From NCBI RefSeq assembly GCF_025370105.1, contig NZ_JANQBK010000009.1:39093-103092 (forward strand): 64,000 nt of DNA, given 5' to 3'. Below the pieces are notes generated by a model. The model was not told the origin of the DNA, ran no database searches, and worked only from the letters and a program-made list of their open reading frames with translations. Origin of the DNA: Sphingomonas hylomeconis (GTDB lineage: Bacteria > Pseudomonadota > Alphaproteobacteria > Sphingomonadales > Sphingomonadaceae). Position 1 is the stretch's first letter; every line of letters starts with the position of its first letter. The translations under genes and the position numbers were made by a program. Below are positions 9,060-17,912 of the stretch, piece by piece.

Positions 9060-9498
9060 GCCGCACCTTTTAAGCTGATGCCATGCTTCAGAAACCGTAG
9101 ATCCTCACAAAAAGTGCCGCATTAATCTATGTTTTCATTTAGCCTGTCCTTGGCGCGATCCGAGGGCAACTCGCTGGTCACACGTCTTGATGCCCGATCG
9201 GTTGTTCCCTTGTAAGGTCTCGCTCGCAAGAGCCCCTGCGCTACTTGGGACAATCGCAACCGGCAGGGCGCCGCAACGGTCACGCCAGAAGCGGTCCTGG
9301 GGCGCGCGAATGTTCGCCTACGCGGCCGAGCGAGGGAATGTTTGCCTATGCCGCCGAACCCAATCGCCAGTGCGGCTCGCTGCATGCACTTCTTGTCGCA
9401 TCCGTGATCGCTCGCCCCGGCACGGTTGTCGATATCTCCGCGGCGCCCGATCGCCAGCAATGATAGCCGGGGGCGCCGACGATCGATCTCACCCTTAA
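9060..9498. other. No intact gene; contains an imperfect 28-bp-period duplication
   Basis: No supported gene on either strand. Bases 9308-9330 and 9336-9358 are near copies of each other (19 of 23 identical), both starting GAATGTT and encoding MFAYAAE in different frames. The stretch just upstream of the recombinase remnant probably contains its lost N-terminal part. Confidence 0.3.
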
Positions 9499-9969
9499 GG
9501 CCGCACACAGAACAAGAAGCCTGCACACTACCTCCTGCCTACCCTTGCGCAGTCGCTGGCCGACCGGGGAATACGCGACCTACGTGGCGCTGCAGCAGGC
9601 CGAGCGCGCCGGCGCGGCTGGCTCGTTAACCATCACGACCGCCCCGTTCAGGACGTCGATCGGGCTTGGGATACCATGCTCACAAAACTCGGCATGCCCA
9701 GCGGTCGCGAATGGCGTCCGTACGTCCTCCGCCACAGCCTTGCGACGCTTGTCCGTAACCGGGGTGCAGAAAAGTGGGATCTCGAAGGCTTCATGGGCCA
9801 CCGCGCCGGAAGCCAGACCGAGGTCTATGCGATCGGCGACTTCCCCACTGTCGTAGCGGCGCTGGGCAGCATCATTTCCGAAATCGAGAAGCTGGCGCCG
9901 GGCTCCACGCACCGGAACGGCACCGGACCAAGCCCCTCGACTGCAAGCGACAAGGAGAAGAAAATGTAA
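9499..9969 (+). pseudogene. Tyrosine recombinase (phage-type integrase) C-terminal remnant
   Basis: The frame opens just after a TAA at 9496 and has no usable start. It reads GRTQNKKPAHYLLPTLAQ, then RGWLVNHHDRPVQDVDRAW, then the catalytic block YVLRHSLATLVRNRG, FMGHR and a Tyr in TEVYAIGD. That gives the RHxxA/HxR...Y arrangement of the C-terminal catalytic domain of tyrosine recombinases. The N-terminal arm and core-binding domains and the first catalytic Arg region are missing, and upstream frames hold only scraps. This is a decayed integrase, evidence that an integrated element once sat here. Confidence is high for the family and moderate for the exact left limit. Confidence 0.75.
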
Positions 9970-10637
9970 CGATTATCAACAACTTGTCGATGGTGCGCTT
10001 ACAGGACTCTCATGCACACGCTATCATATTGACTTACCGCCATAAACACGATGTGATTTTGCAGGGAGCCCCCGCCAAGGCCCCCAAGAATTTTTGCTCC
10101 GATACGGACTCGAACCCGGTGCGGACGTGTACTTAAGTGGATGATTTTCAAAGGTTTATACTTCACCATTCGAGGCGACGATTCGTCGATCTTTTAACGC
10201 TTGTGGGCCGGCGGCGGATCGGCAGTTTACGGGCGCCAAACACGATAAGTGGACGTCGCTTTGGAGTGCTTGCCACCGGATAAGACTCACTTTGGGACAT
10301 TCGAGCGCCCTCCCCGACCTTCCACTTTCGGCCGTCCGTTCATCTGGTTGGATGACGGTTTCCCGGCGCCTGAATCAGCCCCCCCGCATGACCTAGACTG
10401 GTGGAAACGGATCAGCCGGTTTTCGAACGGGATGGGCGAGCTGCCGCCCCCGACGGCAGTGCGCTTGTGGCCAATCAACGGCGCCTGCCAGTCGATGTGC
10501 ATCAGATATATGCGTCGCGCGATCACCGGAATACCGCCGTGACCAGCACGATGCAGACCCCGTGAAATTTGCATCAAGGCAGATTTCGCGATCAATTGTT
10601 AAGCAATTTTGGCGAGAGATAGAAAATATTATATCCG
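9970..10637. other. Non-coding stretch with a tRNA-T-arm-like segment
   Basis: No supported gene. On the minus strand at 10091-10124 the sequence reads like a tRNA T-loop with 3' acceptor side (GGGTTCGAGTCCG followed by a TCGGAGC tail), but the stems do not close and no D-arm or anticodon arm precedes it. Next to an integrase remnant it could be an old attachment-site copy. An inverted repeat AATTG-N5-CAATT is at 10594-10608, just upstream of the GGDEF/EAL gene. Confidence 0.3.
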
Positions 10638-12482
10638 ATGGAATTTGAAGTGGTTGCTAGTTTTTTCGAGTATGACCGGACGCGAGAAACAGAACGTCTT
10701 GCTGCAATCGCCGATTATGGCCTGGTCGGATCGTCGTCCGACCCAGAGTTCGATCACATCGTTGAGTTGGCTGCGTCACTATTCGATGTGCCAACCAGCC
10801 TCATTTCGATTGTAGAACAGGACAGACAGTTTTTTGCTGCCCGCATCGGCCTTGAGGCGGATGCCACCCCGCGTGATATGTCGTTCTGCGCTCACACCCT
10901 TGATCTCGATGGTGCGATGGTTGTCCCAGACGCCTCGCTCGATCCACGTTTCGCGCAAAACCCCCTTGTGCTCGGGCCACCTTATATCCGCTTCTATGCG
11001 GGTGCTCCGTTAACTGTAGCCTCGGGCCATACGCTTGGAACTCTCTGCATAATCTCGCCGGAACCTCGCCATTTGGACGCGCATCATGTGCGTCAGCTCG
11101 AAGGTCTCGCGCAGGTTCTCGTTGACCGGCTAGAACTTCGCCGCAGCGACTTCCAGCATCAGATCAATGAGAGGCGGCTCGCTCAGCTCGCGCATGTTGA
11201 TCAGCTTACAGGCCTTCACAATCGGACCCGCTTTCATGAGCTTGCCTCCGGCTTGATCGCAACAACACCCATATCGACCGTGCTGCTCTTCGATCTCGAC
11301 GGCTTCAAAGACGTCAACGACGTACTAGGCCATGCCACAGGTGACAGCCTTTTAGCTGCTGTCGGAGACCGACTTCGATCGGAAGCCAAGGATGATTATC
11401 TTTTGGCCCGTCTTGGCGGCGACGAGTTCGCGCTGCTCATACCCGGTATCGGCGATCCCCGCGAGGCTCACCGCATAGCCATCGACCTGCGCAACGCGTT
11501 CCGACGGATATTCATCATTGATGGCGAGGAGCTGCAACTCGATACAAGCGTGGGCATAGCAGTCTCTCCCCATCACGGGAGAACGATCGAAGCCTTACTT
11601 ATCGCGGCCGATCTTGCTCTCTACCGTGCCAAAAGCCAAGGAGGTGGATCTGTTGGATTTTTCGAACCCCACCTGCGTCATACCGTAGAAACCAGACAGC
11701 GACTACAAGGCGAACTTCGCCGCGCCTTCGAAGGGGGAGACTTTGAACTCCTTTATCAGCCGCAGATAGATTTGGTCGAGCAGCGTATTGTTGGTGCCGA
11801 GGCACTATTGCGATGGAACCATCGGGATCACGGACAGCTGGCCCCAGCTCAATTTTTAGAGGTTTTGGAACGCATGCCACTAGCGGCAGCTATTGGCACC
11901 TGGGTACTGCGTACGGCGATTGCCCAAAGTGCAAAATGGTACGAGCGAGGAATGCCGATCAAGGTCGGAGTAAACTTGTTTCCCGCTCAATTCAAATCAG
12001 GCAACCTTGCAGAACGCATTGCCAATAAGCTACACGATTACAAATTACCTGCCGACCTGATAGAGATAGAACTCACAGAGACGGTCGCTATCAAGAATAG
12101 CAATATGGTAATTTCTTCCTTACATTCGCTACGCAGGATTGGCGTTGGAATCGCGCTGGATGATTTCGGAACAGGTTATGCGTCACTGAGCCTTTTGAAA
12201 GAACTGCCGGCAAACCGACTTAAGATAGACAAAAGCTTTGTTCAGAATATGGAACCGGGGGGCTCAGACGCTATTATTGTTGATGCCATTATTCGGATGG
12301 GCGATAGCTTCAAGCTGGATATAATCGCAGAGGGGGTCGAGACAGTCGATCAGCAAGAACGGCTCATCCAGGCAGGCTGCCGTGCGGCGCAGGGGTATCT
12401 CTACGGAAAGCCGATGCCCGCGGAACAGCTGACGCAACTGATACAAAATTGGCAATTTCCCCAAAAATTATGCGCCGCGTGA
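10638..12482 (+). CDS. GAF-GGDEF-EAL cyclic-di-GMP turnover protein
   Basis: 614 aa, soluble. N-terminal GAF domain (about 25-165), GGDEF domain (about 190-340) with an intact RLGGDEFA motif near residue 258, and EAL domain (about 360-605) with EALLRWNH, VGVNLFP, ELTETVA, DDFGTGYASL, KIDKSFV and AEGVET all present. Both diguanylate cyclase and phosphodiesterase activities are therefore possible. The inhibitory I-site RxxD ahead of GGDEF is not present (KDDY at that place). The GAF domain probably senses a small ligand or redox signal. It is monocistronic, flanked on both sides by decayed DNA. The net direction of activity cannot be predicted. Confidence 0.93.
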   Translation: MEFEVVASFFEYDRTRETERLAAIADYGLVGSSSDPEFDHIVELAASLFDVPTSLISIVEQDRQFFAARIGLEADATPRDMSFCAHTLDLDGAMVVPDASLDPRFAQNPLVLGPPYIRFYAGAPLTVASGHTLGTLCIISPEPRHLDAHHVRQLEGLAQVLVDRLELRRSDFQHQINERRLAQLAHVDQLTGLHNRTRFHELASGLIATTPISTVLLFDLDGFKDVNDVLGHATGDSLLAAVGDRLRSEAKDDYLLARLGGDEFALLIPGIGDPREAHRIAIDLRNAFRRIFIIDGEELQLDTSVGIAVSPHHGRTIEALLIAADLALYRAKSQGGGSVGFFEPHLRHTVETRQRLQGELRRAFEGGDFELLYQPQIDLVEQRIVGAEALLRWNHRDHGQLAPAQFLEVLERMPLAAAIGTWVLRTAIAQSAKWYERGMPIKVGVNLFPAQFKSGNLAERIANKLHDYKLPADLIEIELTETVAIKNSNMVISSLHSLRRIGVGIALDDFGTGYASLSLLKELPANRLKIDKSFVQNMEPGGSDAIIVDAIIRMGDSFKLDIIAEGVETVDQQERLIQAGCRAAQGYLYGKPMPAEQLTQLIQNWQFPQKLCAA

Positions 12483-12780
12483 TATAGAATTTGCGCAGGA
12501 ATGGCAGGTTTGGACTGCCTGGGGGCTAGCCGTCGGCACCGTTCAGTTTGGCTAGGCGCAGCCTGACCGCTTTGTGGCGGCCGAGACCTACAAGCAGTCA
12601 CTCGGAGCTGCGATATCGCCCCTCCCGAAACTGAACCCTCCTTCATCGGAGTTCAGTGCCTTATCAGCGGGTGGAAGAGCAACGGAAAGACAATGGCACG
12701 CATTCGACTAGATGGCGACATCCACCGAAGACACAGCTGCTTTGCTTTGGCGTTGAAGAAACTGCCCATCCAAGCCTATC
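12483..12780. other. Non-coding stretch after the GGDEF/EAL gene
   Basis: No gene seen. It contains scraps related to the dispersed intergenic motif (ATATCGCCCCTCCCGAAACT around 12613) and the frayed 3' end of the M20 remnant. Confidence 0.25.
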
Positions 12781-13138
12781 TTGACTGCGCCTGACCGCAT
12801 CTTCCCAAGCGTGCGCGCCCGCGCCCTCCACACCCATCCCGTCCAGTGTAGGAATGCCCACCGCCGCAGTAAGATTGCCGTCGGATCCGCCGCCGTCCAT
12901 CGGCACGTCACTACGATCGATGCCGAGCGGCCGGGCCAGACGGGCCGCTTCCGTAAGCAAGGCCGCCACGCCGTCGATCTTCTCATAAGCCGGACGATCG
13001 AAATCCCCGATCGGCTCATCGTTGTAGCGGGGCGACCGTCTGCAGCGCCGCCATCGCCCGGCTGATCCGCTCGGCCTCGCCCGCCTTGCTGACCCGCATA
13101 TCGGCCGAGAACCTGCACTCGCTGGGGATGACGTTCTT
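12781..13138 (-). pseudogene. M20 metallopeptidase (glutamate carboxypeptidase-like) remnant, frameshifted
   Basis: Reading leftwards, one frame gives NVIPSECRFSADMRV and then EAERISRAMAALQTVAP, matching the dimerisation domain of M20 peptidases such as carboxypeptidase G2. A shift of frame then gives PLGIDRSDVPMDGGGSDGN and TAAVGIPTLDGMGVEGAGAH, the conserved C-terminal metal-site region (SDGN, GAGAH). The N-terminal catalytic half is absent; an in-frame stop lies immediately upstream. Clearly a truncated, frameshifted relic. Confidence 0.75.
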
Positions 13139-13789
13139 ACGTTATCGCTAGGGACTGTGGCTTTGCTCCATGCCACGCGCTTTTCGTGCCCAAAACACTG
13201 GCCATGCCAACAGGCAAGCTTGCCATGCCGAAGACGACCAAGCGCAGTCCAGTGTTGAAAGAGACCCGAAAACGACATTTGAGCCGGCTCTGGCGCTTCC
13301 TGACTTGGGCCGTTGGTTCATGTCACGGGAGCAAGGGTCCAACCGCTTGATTTGGGACAAACCCGTCGGTCCCATGCCACAGGGCGAACGTCTGCTCGTG
13401 TCAGAAGCTGACGTTTGGCCCTTGTCCGAGCGGCGTCGCGTTATGACCGGAACTGGCCGATGCCGACCGGCGGGTTTTCGTTGGCAGATTGCGATAGCCG
13501 CCGTTGGTTCAGACAGCTTTGGAAGCTGCAGGGTCAAATCATGGCATCCACGTCGCCTTTGCGCCACCCCGAAGCGGGCCGTCCAGTCATGCCCCGACAT
13601 CGACCTGGATTTGTCACGAACGGACGGCAGCTATTCAAGATCAATAGAGATAAGCTGCCGCTTCGGTCCCGTCCTTGTTCGCTAAATCACGGCAGGACCA
13701 GACGGCAAAGCATCAAGCTGGAGGCGCTCTATGCTCCGTCCGAGCGTCAGCCAGGGCTCCCCCGCCGCCACCGAATATCTCGGTTCCGT
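13139..13789. other. Decayed intergenic region
   Basis: Nothing convincing on either strand. Open frames here have low-complexity, Arg-rich translations with no family resemblance. Fragments resembling the dispersed intergenic motif occur (for example GCGAACGTCTGCTCGT near 13385). Confidence 0.25.
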
Positions 13790-15604
13790 TTACGAAACTG
13801 GCGCGTTCGCCGACAGTTCTCTTCGAATTGGATGCAAGAGGTTAGAGGAAGTGTGATCGGGCAATTGCGCGAAGAGCCATTTGAGACGGGATACCGCGTC
13901 AGCTGCAAAGATGGGGTCGGACTTGAGCTTCGCTTGGAACGCCCTCCTGACTGTCGCATTATTACCTAGTAACGCCTCCGCGAGCGGTGCAGCCACGAAG
14001 TGTTCGGGGGTGGATGCGGGGGTCAACATCTCCGGGAAGAAGCCCCAGGCAAGGAACGAGTCCGGCGCCTCCGGTTCCAGCAAGGCCGCGGCGAGCAAGC
14101 CGAGCGGCTGGTCGGACGGTACGCGGATCGTGCCGGCGGGCAGGGTTTCGGTGACAGCAACGTGATCGAACGACGCCTTGAGCGGAAACCGCCCATCCTG
14201 CGCGGGCTGCACCACCGGCGCGCGAAGGCGGACCTGGTCGAGCGCCAGCGAGCGCGGGGCGTCGATCGCCTCGAAACGAATGCCGTGCAGGCGCAACCGA
14301 TCGAGCACCTCCGCCTGCTCTGCCGGCACCCACCATGCGGTCGGCAGCGTCACCGTCTCGACCGGATCCTGCCCGATGATCGGCATGCGGAATGTAATCG
14401 GCTTGCCGGTCCAGCGCTGTTCCAGGCGTCCGCTCGCCGGCGACCGATAGGTCGCGAACGCAATGCCCTTAAAGTCGTCGATCCAGCCGATCGGCGTTGC
14501 CGCAGGCTTCCAGCGCGCGAGCATCGTGGCGGGCCGGCTGGCGCGGTCGGTCGCTTTCGCGGCAGTAATCCGGTCGCGATCGGTCGCCGCCAGTTTCAGC
14601 GCCGCTTCGAGCAGGACATAGGTGCCGAGCACACGCTGGCGATAGGGTTTGAGCATGTGGTTCTCGACCAGCACGGTCGGCACGCCGATGAAGTCGCCAT
14701 AGCCGGTCGAATAGCGCGGGCCCTCCGGCGCCTGGCGGATGCCCTTTGCCGGTTCGCGCGTGTCGATCGGGCTGGGATAGAGCGTCGGGATATGGCCGGC
14801 GCGCTCCAGCGCGGTGGTCACGGTCGGGCCGAACCGGCCCGTCAGCCAGTCGGCGGTCGCGCGGTGATAGGCGTAGCGCCCCCAGCCGGCATAGGTAAAA
14901 GTGATGTCGTACTGCATGTCGAAGCCGTCGCTGACATGGCAATCGACATAGAGGATCGGATCGAGCCGCCGCAGCAACGCGATCATCGCGCGCGTCTCGG
15001 GCGCGTCGGCCTTGGCGTAATCGCGGTTGAGGTTGATGCCGCGCGCGGTGGCGACATGGCCCTTCTCCGCAGGGCCGCGCAGCGCCGGGAAGTTCCAGCG
15101 GCTCATCGCCTCGTGCCCGTCGATATTGTAGATCGGCACGAACACCAGATCGACCGTGTCGAGCAGACTGTCCTTGCCCCTCAGCGCGATGTCGCGCAGC
15201 AGCATCAGCCCGGCGTCCTTGCCATCGATCTCGCCCGAATGGATGCCGGCCTGGATCAGCACCACGGGTTTGTCCGTGCCCCCCTTGCTGGCGCGGACCA
15301 TCAGCATGTCGCGCCCCTGCGCGGTGCGGCCGAACGTCTCGATGCGGATCAGCGGCGACGCAGCGGCGAGCCGCTCGAGCCAGGCGCGCGTTTCTGCATA
15401 ACGGGGCGTCGTCGCGAAGCCCGCGCGTTCGCCGGGCGTGATCCACGCATCGGTCGCTGCCGCGACCAGGCGCTCGCTCGCGCCCGACCAGGGCTGCACC
15501 GGCGGCAGTACCGCCGCCGGCAGCCCCGGCAGCGGCGCGGTCGATTGCCCAAAGGATGCGGATGCGGCGGACAGGGCGATGATCGCCAGAGGGATAAGAC
15601 GCAT
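13790..15604 (-). CDS. Secreted M14-family zinc carboxypeptidase
   Basis: 604 aa. A Sec signal peptide (about 1-19, ending ASFGQ) is followed by an M14 catalytic domain: zinc ligands in IHSGEIDG (HxxE, near residue 121) and VDCHVSDG (near 221), and a candidate catalytic Glu in VLVENHMLKPY (near 312). The second half (about 370-604) is an accessory beta-rich domain common in large bacterial M14 proteins. It should trim peptides in the periplasm. The gene lies 12 bp after the siderophore-type TonB receptor in the same direction, so the two are probably co-transcribed and the peptidase may process the ligand brought in by the receptor (inference). Confidence 0.88.
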   Translation of the reverse strand: MRLIPLAIIALSAASASFGQSTAPLPGLPAAVLPPVQPWSGASERLVAAATDAWITPGERAGFATTPRYAETRAWLERLAAASPLIRIETFGRTAQGRDMLMVRASKGGTDKPVVLIQAGIHSGEIDGKDAGLMLLRDIALRGKDSLLDTVDLVFVPIYNIDGHEAMSRWNFPALRGPAEKGHVATARGINLNRDYAKADAPETRAMIALLRRLDPILYVDCHVSDGFDMQYDITFTYAGWGRYAYHRATADWLTGRFGPTVTTALERAGHIPTLYPSPIDTREPAKGIRQAPEGPRYSTGYGDFIGVPTVLVENHMLKPYRQRVLGTYVLLEAALKLAATDRDRITAAKATDRASRPATMLARWKPAATPIGWIDDFKGIAFATYRSPASGRLEQRWTGKPITFRMPIIGQDPVETVTLPTAWWVPAEQAEVLDRLRLHGIRFEAIDAPRSLALDQVRLRAPVVQPAQDGRFPLKASFDHVAVTETLPAGTIRVPSDQPLGLLAAALLEPEAPDSFLAWGFFPEMLTPASTPEHFVAAPLAEALLGNNATVRRAFQAKLKSDPIFAADAVSRLKWLFAQLPDHTSSNLLHPIRRELSANAPVS

Positions 15605-15616
15605 GAAGACTCTTAC

Positions 15617-17761
15617 TCAGAAGCTGGCGCGAAGGCCGATCGTGGCGGTGCGTGGCGCACCCGGCTGCACCCAGACGGGCGAATAGCTGTTGGCGTACCA
15701 CTGGTCGTCGAGCAGGTTGGCGACGGAGCCGAACAACTGGACGCCGTCGATCAGGTCGGCCTGGCCGAACACGCGGAACAGCGTGTGGGAGGGCAAGGTG
15801 AAATCGGTCCCGGTTTCGCCGTTGCGCGCCCCGACATGCTGGACGCCGGCCCCCAACAGCAGGTCGCGCCCGCCCGCCTTGAAACGCTTGGCCGCCTGCA
15901 GGTTGAGGTTGTGCTTCGGGATGTTGATCAGCGGATCGCCCGGCTCGATCTGGAACGAGAAGTTCGGGTCGAGCACGCGCGACCGCGCTTCGGCATCGGT
16001 ATAGGCATAGCTCAGCAGCAGATCGATCCCGCCGGGCAGCCGGCCGTTCAGGTCCGCCTCGATCCCGCGGCTGCGCGCCTTGCCGATCGCCACCGAGAAC
16101 CCCGGATTGAGCGTGTCGGTGGCCAGCACGTTGGATTTCTCGAGCTGATAGGCCGAGAGCGTGCCGGTCAGCCGGCCGCCGAGCGCAGTCAGCTTCACGC
16201 CCGCCTCGATCGACTTGCTCGTTTCGGGTTCGAACACGTTGCCGCCCGCATCCGCACCGATATTGGCGCGGTAGCCCTCCCCGTACGCCGCATAGAGCGA
16301 CAGCGGGGTGCTGAGCTCGTAGACGATCCCGGCCTGCGGGCTGAAGCGGCTGCGCTTGCGGCGGCCGAGCACATTGGTCAGCCGGTTGTCGACGCGGAGC
16401 AGAAAGTTGTCGTAGCGGCCGCCGATGCGCAGTTGCAGCCGATCGGTCAGGCTGATCTGGTCCTGCACATAGGCGCCCATCGTGCGCTGCACGTCGAGCC
16501 GGTTGGTGATCGGCGCCGTGACGGGCACCGGATAGCGGCCATAGACCGGGTTTTGCAGGTCGAGCACATAGCCCGCCTGATCGGTCGTGCTCGCCGTCAC
16601 CACCGGCCCGCGATAGCGCGTGAAGAGCTGGTCGGTATCGAAATAGTCGAAATCGCCGCCGATCAGGACGCGGTGGCGCAGCGACCCCGTGGCAAACTCG
16701 CCGGCCAGCTCGGCCCGTAGCACGCTGTGCTCGGACGTGTATTGGCGGGTGCGCCGCTGGCGCGACAGCGACCGGCCGTCGACATAGAGTTTCTGGCGCG
16801 AGCGCAGCGTTTCGGCGTCCGACGACGCACCGTCGAGCTGCGTGTCGCGGTGGCTGGCGCCCACCGACAGCGACCATGCACTGCTGAAATCATGTTGGAC
16901 ACGCAACTGGTGCCCGGTCGCGCGCGCCACGGTGTCGCCGTCGCTCGGCTCGCCCAGGAACCGCGAGCGCGGCACCGTGTCGAAATCGCCGTTCAGCACG
17001 ACGATGCCGCGATCGAACGGCACCTCGACGCGCGTCCATTCGAAATCATAGGTGACGCGCGTGGCGTCGCCCAGCTTGACGCCGATCGACGGGAGGAAGC
17101 CCCAGCGCTTCTGCTCCACCGTGTCGCGGAAGGTGCCGCCGCGTTCGGCATAGCCGATCAGCCGCGCCGACAGCGTGTCGGTCAGCGCCAGGTTCGCATC
17201 CCCCTCGGCGCGCACGGTATCGAAGCTGCGATATTGCACCGACGCGGTGCCGAAGGTGCGGCCGAGTTCGGCCTGCTTGGTCACCAGGTTGATCGATCCG
17301 CCGGGCTCGCCGCGGCCCAACACCGCCGCGGCCGGCCCCTTCAACACCTCGACCCGCTCGATCCCCGCGACGTCGCGCTGCCCGCTGAACCCGCGCCCGG
17401 CGTTGAATCCGTTGACCAGATAGCCGCTCGGCAGGTTCTCGTCGCCGGTGAAGCCGCGCACGGCGAAACTGTCCCACAGCCCACCCAGCGTGTTCTGCCG
17501 CACCACCGAGGCGTTGAGATCGAGCGCATCGGTCAGGCGCAGGATAGCGTTTTCCTCGATCACCGCGGCGTCGATCGTCGCGATCGCCTGTGGGATTTCC
17601 CGCAGCGTGAAGCTGCCGCGATACGGCTGCCGAACGCCGGTGACGGTGATTTCGTCGCTTCCGCGTGCGTCACGCAGCTCTTCATCCGATTGCGCGAACG
17701 CGGGCGAGCAGCAAGCGGCCATGGCGAGCGGAAAGGCACCGGCCCGTGCGGAAAGTCGCAA
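15617..17761 (-). CDS. TonB-dependent siderophore-type outer-membrane receptor
   Basis: 714 aa. Signal peptide about 1-23 (cut after AFA), TonB-box-like DEITVTG near residue 37, plug domain with the ferrisiderophore-receptor pattern RVEVLKGPAAAVLGRGEPGG and INLVTKQ, then a 22-strand barrel ending in the aromatic terminus LRASF. Members of this subfamily carry ferric siderophores or peptide ligands. It is upstream of the M14 peptidase gene and divergent from an ABC ATPase/permease operon. The intergenic region carries a strong inverted repeat. No Fur-box consensus was recognised by eye. Confidence 0.92.
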   Translation of the reverse strand: MRLSARAGAFPLAMAACCSPAFAQSDEELRDARGSDEITVTGVRQPYRGSFTLREIPQAIATIDAAVIEENAILRLTDALDLNASVVRQNTLGGLWDSFAVRGFTGDENLPSGYLVNGFNAGRGFSGQRDVAGIERVEVLKGPAAAVLGRGEPGGSINLVTKQAELGRTFGTASVQYRSFDTVRAEGDANLALTDTLSARLIGYAERGGTFRDTVEQKRWGFLPSIGVKLGDATRVTYDFEWTRVEVPFDRGIVVLNGDFDTVPRSRFLGEPSDGDTVARATGHQLRVQHDFSSAWSLSVGASHRDTQLDGASSDAETLRSRQKLYVDGRSLSRQRRTRQYTSEHSVLRAELAGEFATGSLRHRVLIGGDFDYFDTDQLFTRYRGPVVTASTTDQAGYVLDLQNPVYGRYPVPVTAPITNRLDVQRTMGAYVQDQISLTDRLQLRIGGRYDNFLLRVDNRLTNVLGRRKRSRFSPQAGIVYELSTPLSLYAAYGEGYRANIGADAGGNVFEPETSKSIEAGVKLTALGGRLTGTLSAYQLEKSNVLATDTLNPGFSVAIGKARSRGIEADLNGRLPGGIDLLLSYAYTDAEARSRVLDPNFSFQIEPGDPLINIPKHNLNLQAAKRFKAGGRDLLLGAGVQHVGARNGETGTDFTLPSHTLFRVFGQADLIDGVQLFGSVANLLDDQWYANSYSPVWVQPGAPRTATIGLRASF

Positions 17762-17833
17762 AACATATTCCCTTCAGAGTTGGCGATCGGCGCCGCTCTG
17801 GCGCCTCCGATCGGCCCGCCTATGAATGCGATG

Positions 17834-17864
17834 ATGTAACATCGTCAATGATATCTTGTTACAT
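17834..17864. promoter_or_regulatory. Inverted-repeat operator between receptor and ABC operon
   Basis: A perfect 8-bp inverted repeat, ATGTAACA (17834-17841) and TGTTACAT (17857-17864), with a 15-base spacer. The left arm is itself inside an 11-bp near-palindrome (GATGTAACATC, 17833-17843). It sits about 70 bp upstream of the receptor start and about 50 bp upstream of the ABC ATPase start, so one regulator could control both units. The pattern resembles TetR-family sites, but no regulator gene is adjacent. Confidence 0.5.
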
Positions 17865-17912
17865 GAAACGGATTCCTGCATTGAGCGCCGGCCAGCAATA
17901 CCGAGGTACCCG

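Noticed and set aside
10091..10124. tRNA gene on the minus strand
   Set aside because: Only a T-loop-like segment is present; stems do not pair and no anticodon or D arm precedes it.
10249..10542. A 97-codon frame with several Trp and Pro residues upstream of the GGDEF/EAL gene
   Set aside because: No ribosome site, no recognisable motif; the ATG-like start lies in a dispersed-motif scrap, so I cannot support a gene.
12664..13278. A 204-codon minus-strand frame
   Set aside because: Only its middle part resembles M20 peptidases; the N-terminal 90 codons are unrelated, so it is reported as a frameshifted relic and not an intact gene.
14000..16720. A 906-codon open frame on the plus strand
   Set aside because: Lies antisense to the M14 peptidase and TonB receptor genes, with Arg/His-rich composition and no family resemblance; a shadow of their codon bias.
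14469..16877. An 802-codon minus-strand open frame
   Set aside because: Same strand but different frame across two real genes with intact motifs; low-complexity Arg/Ala translation.
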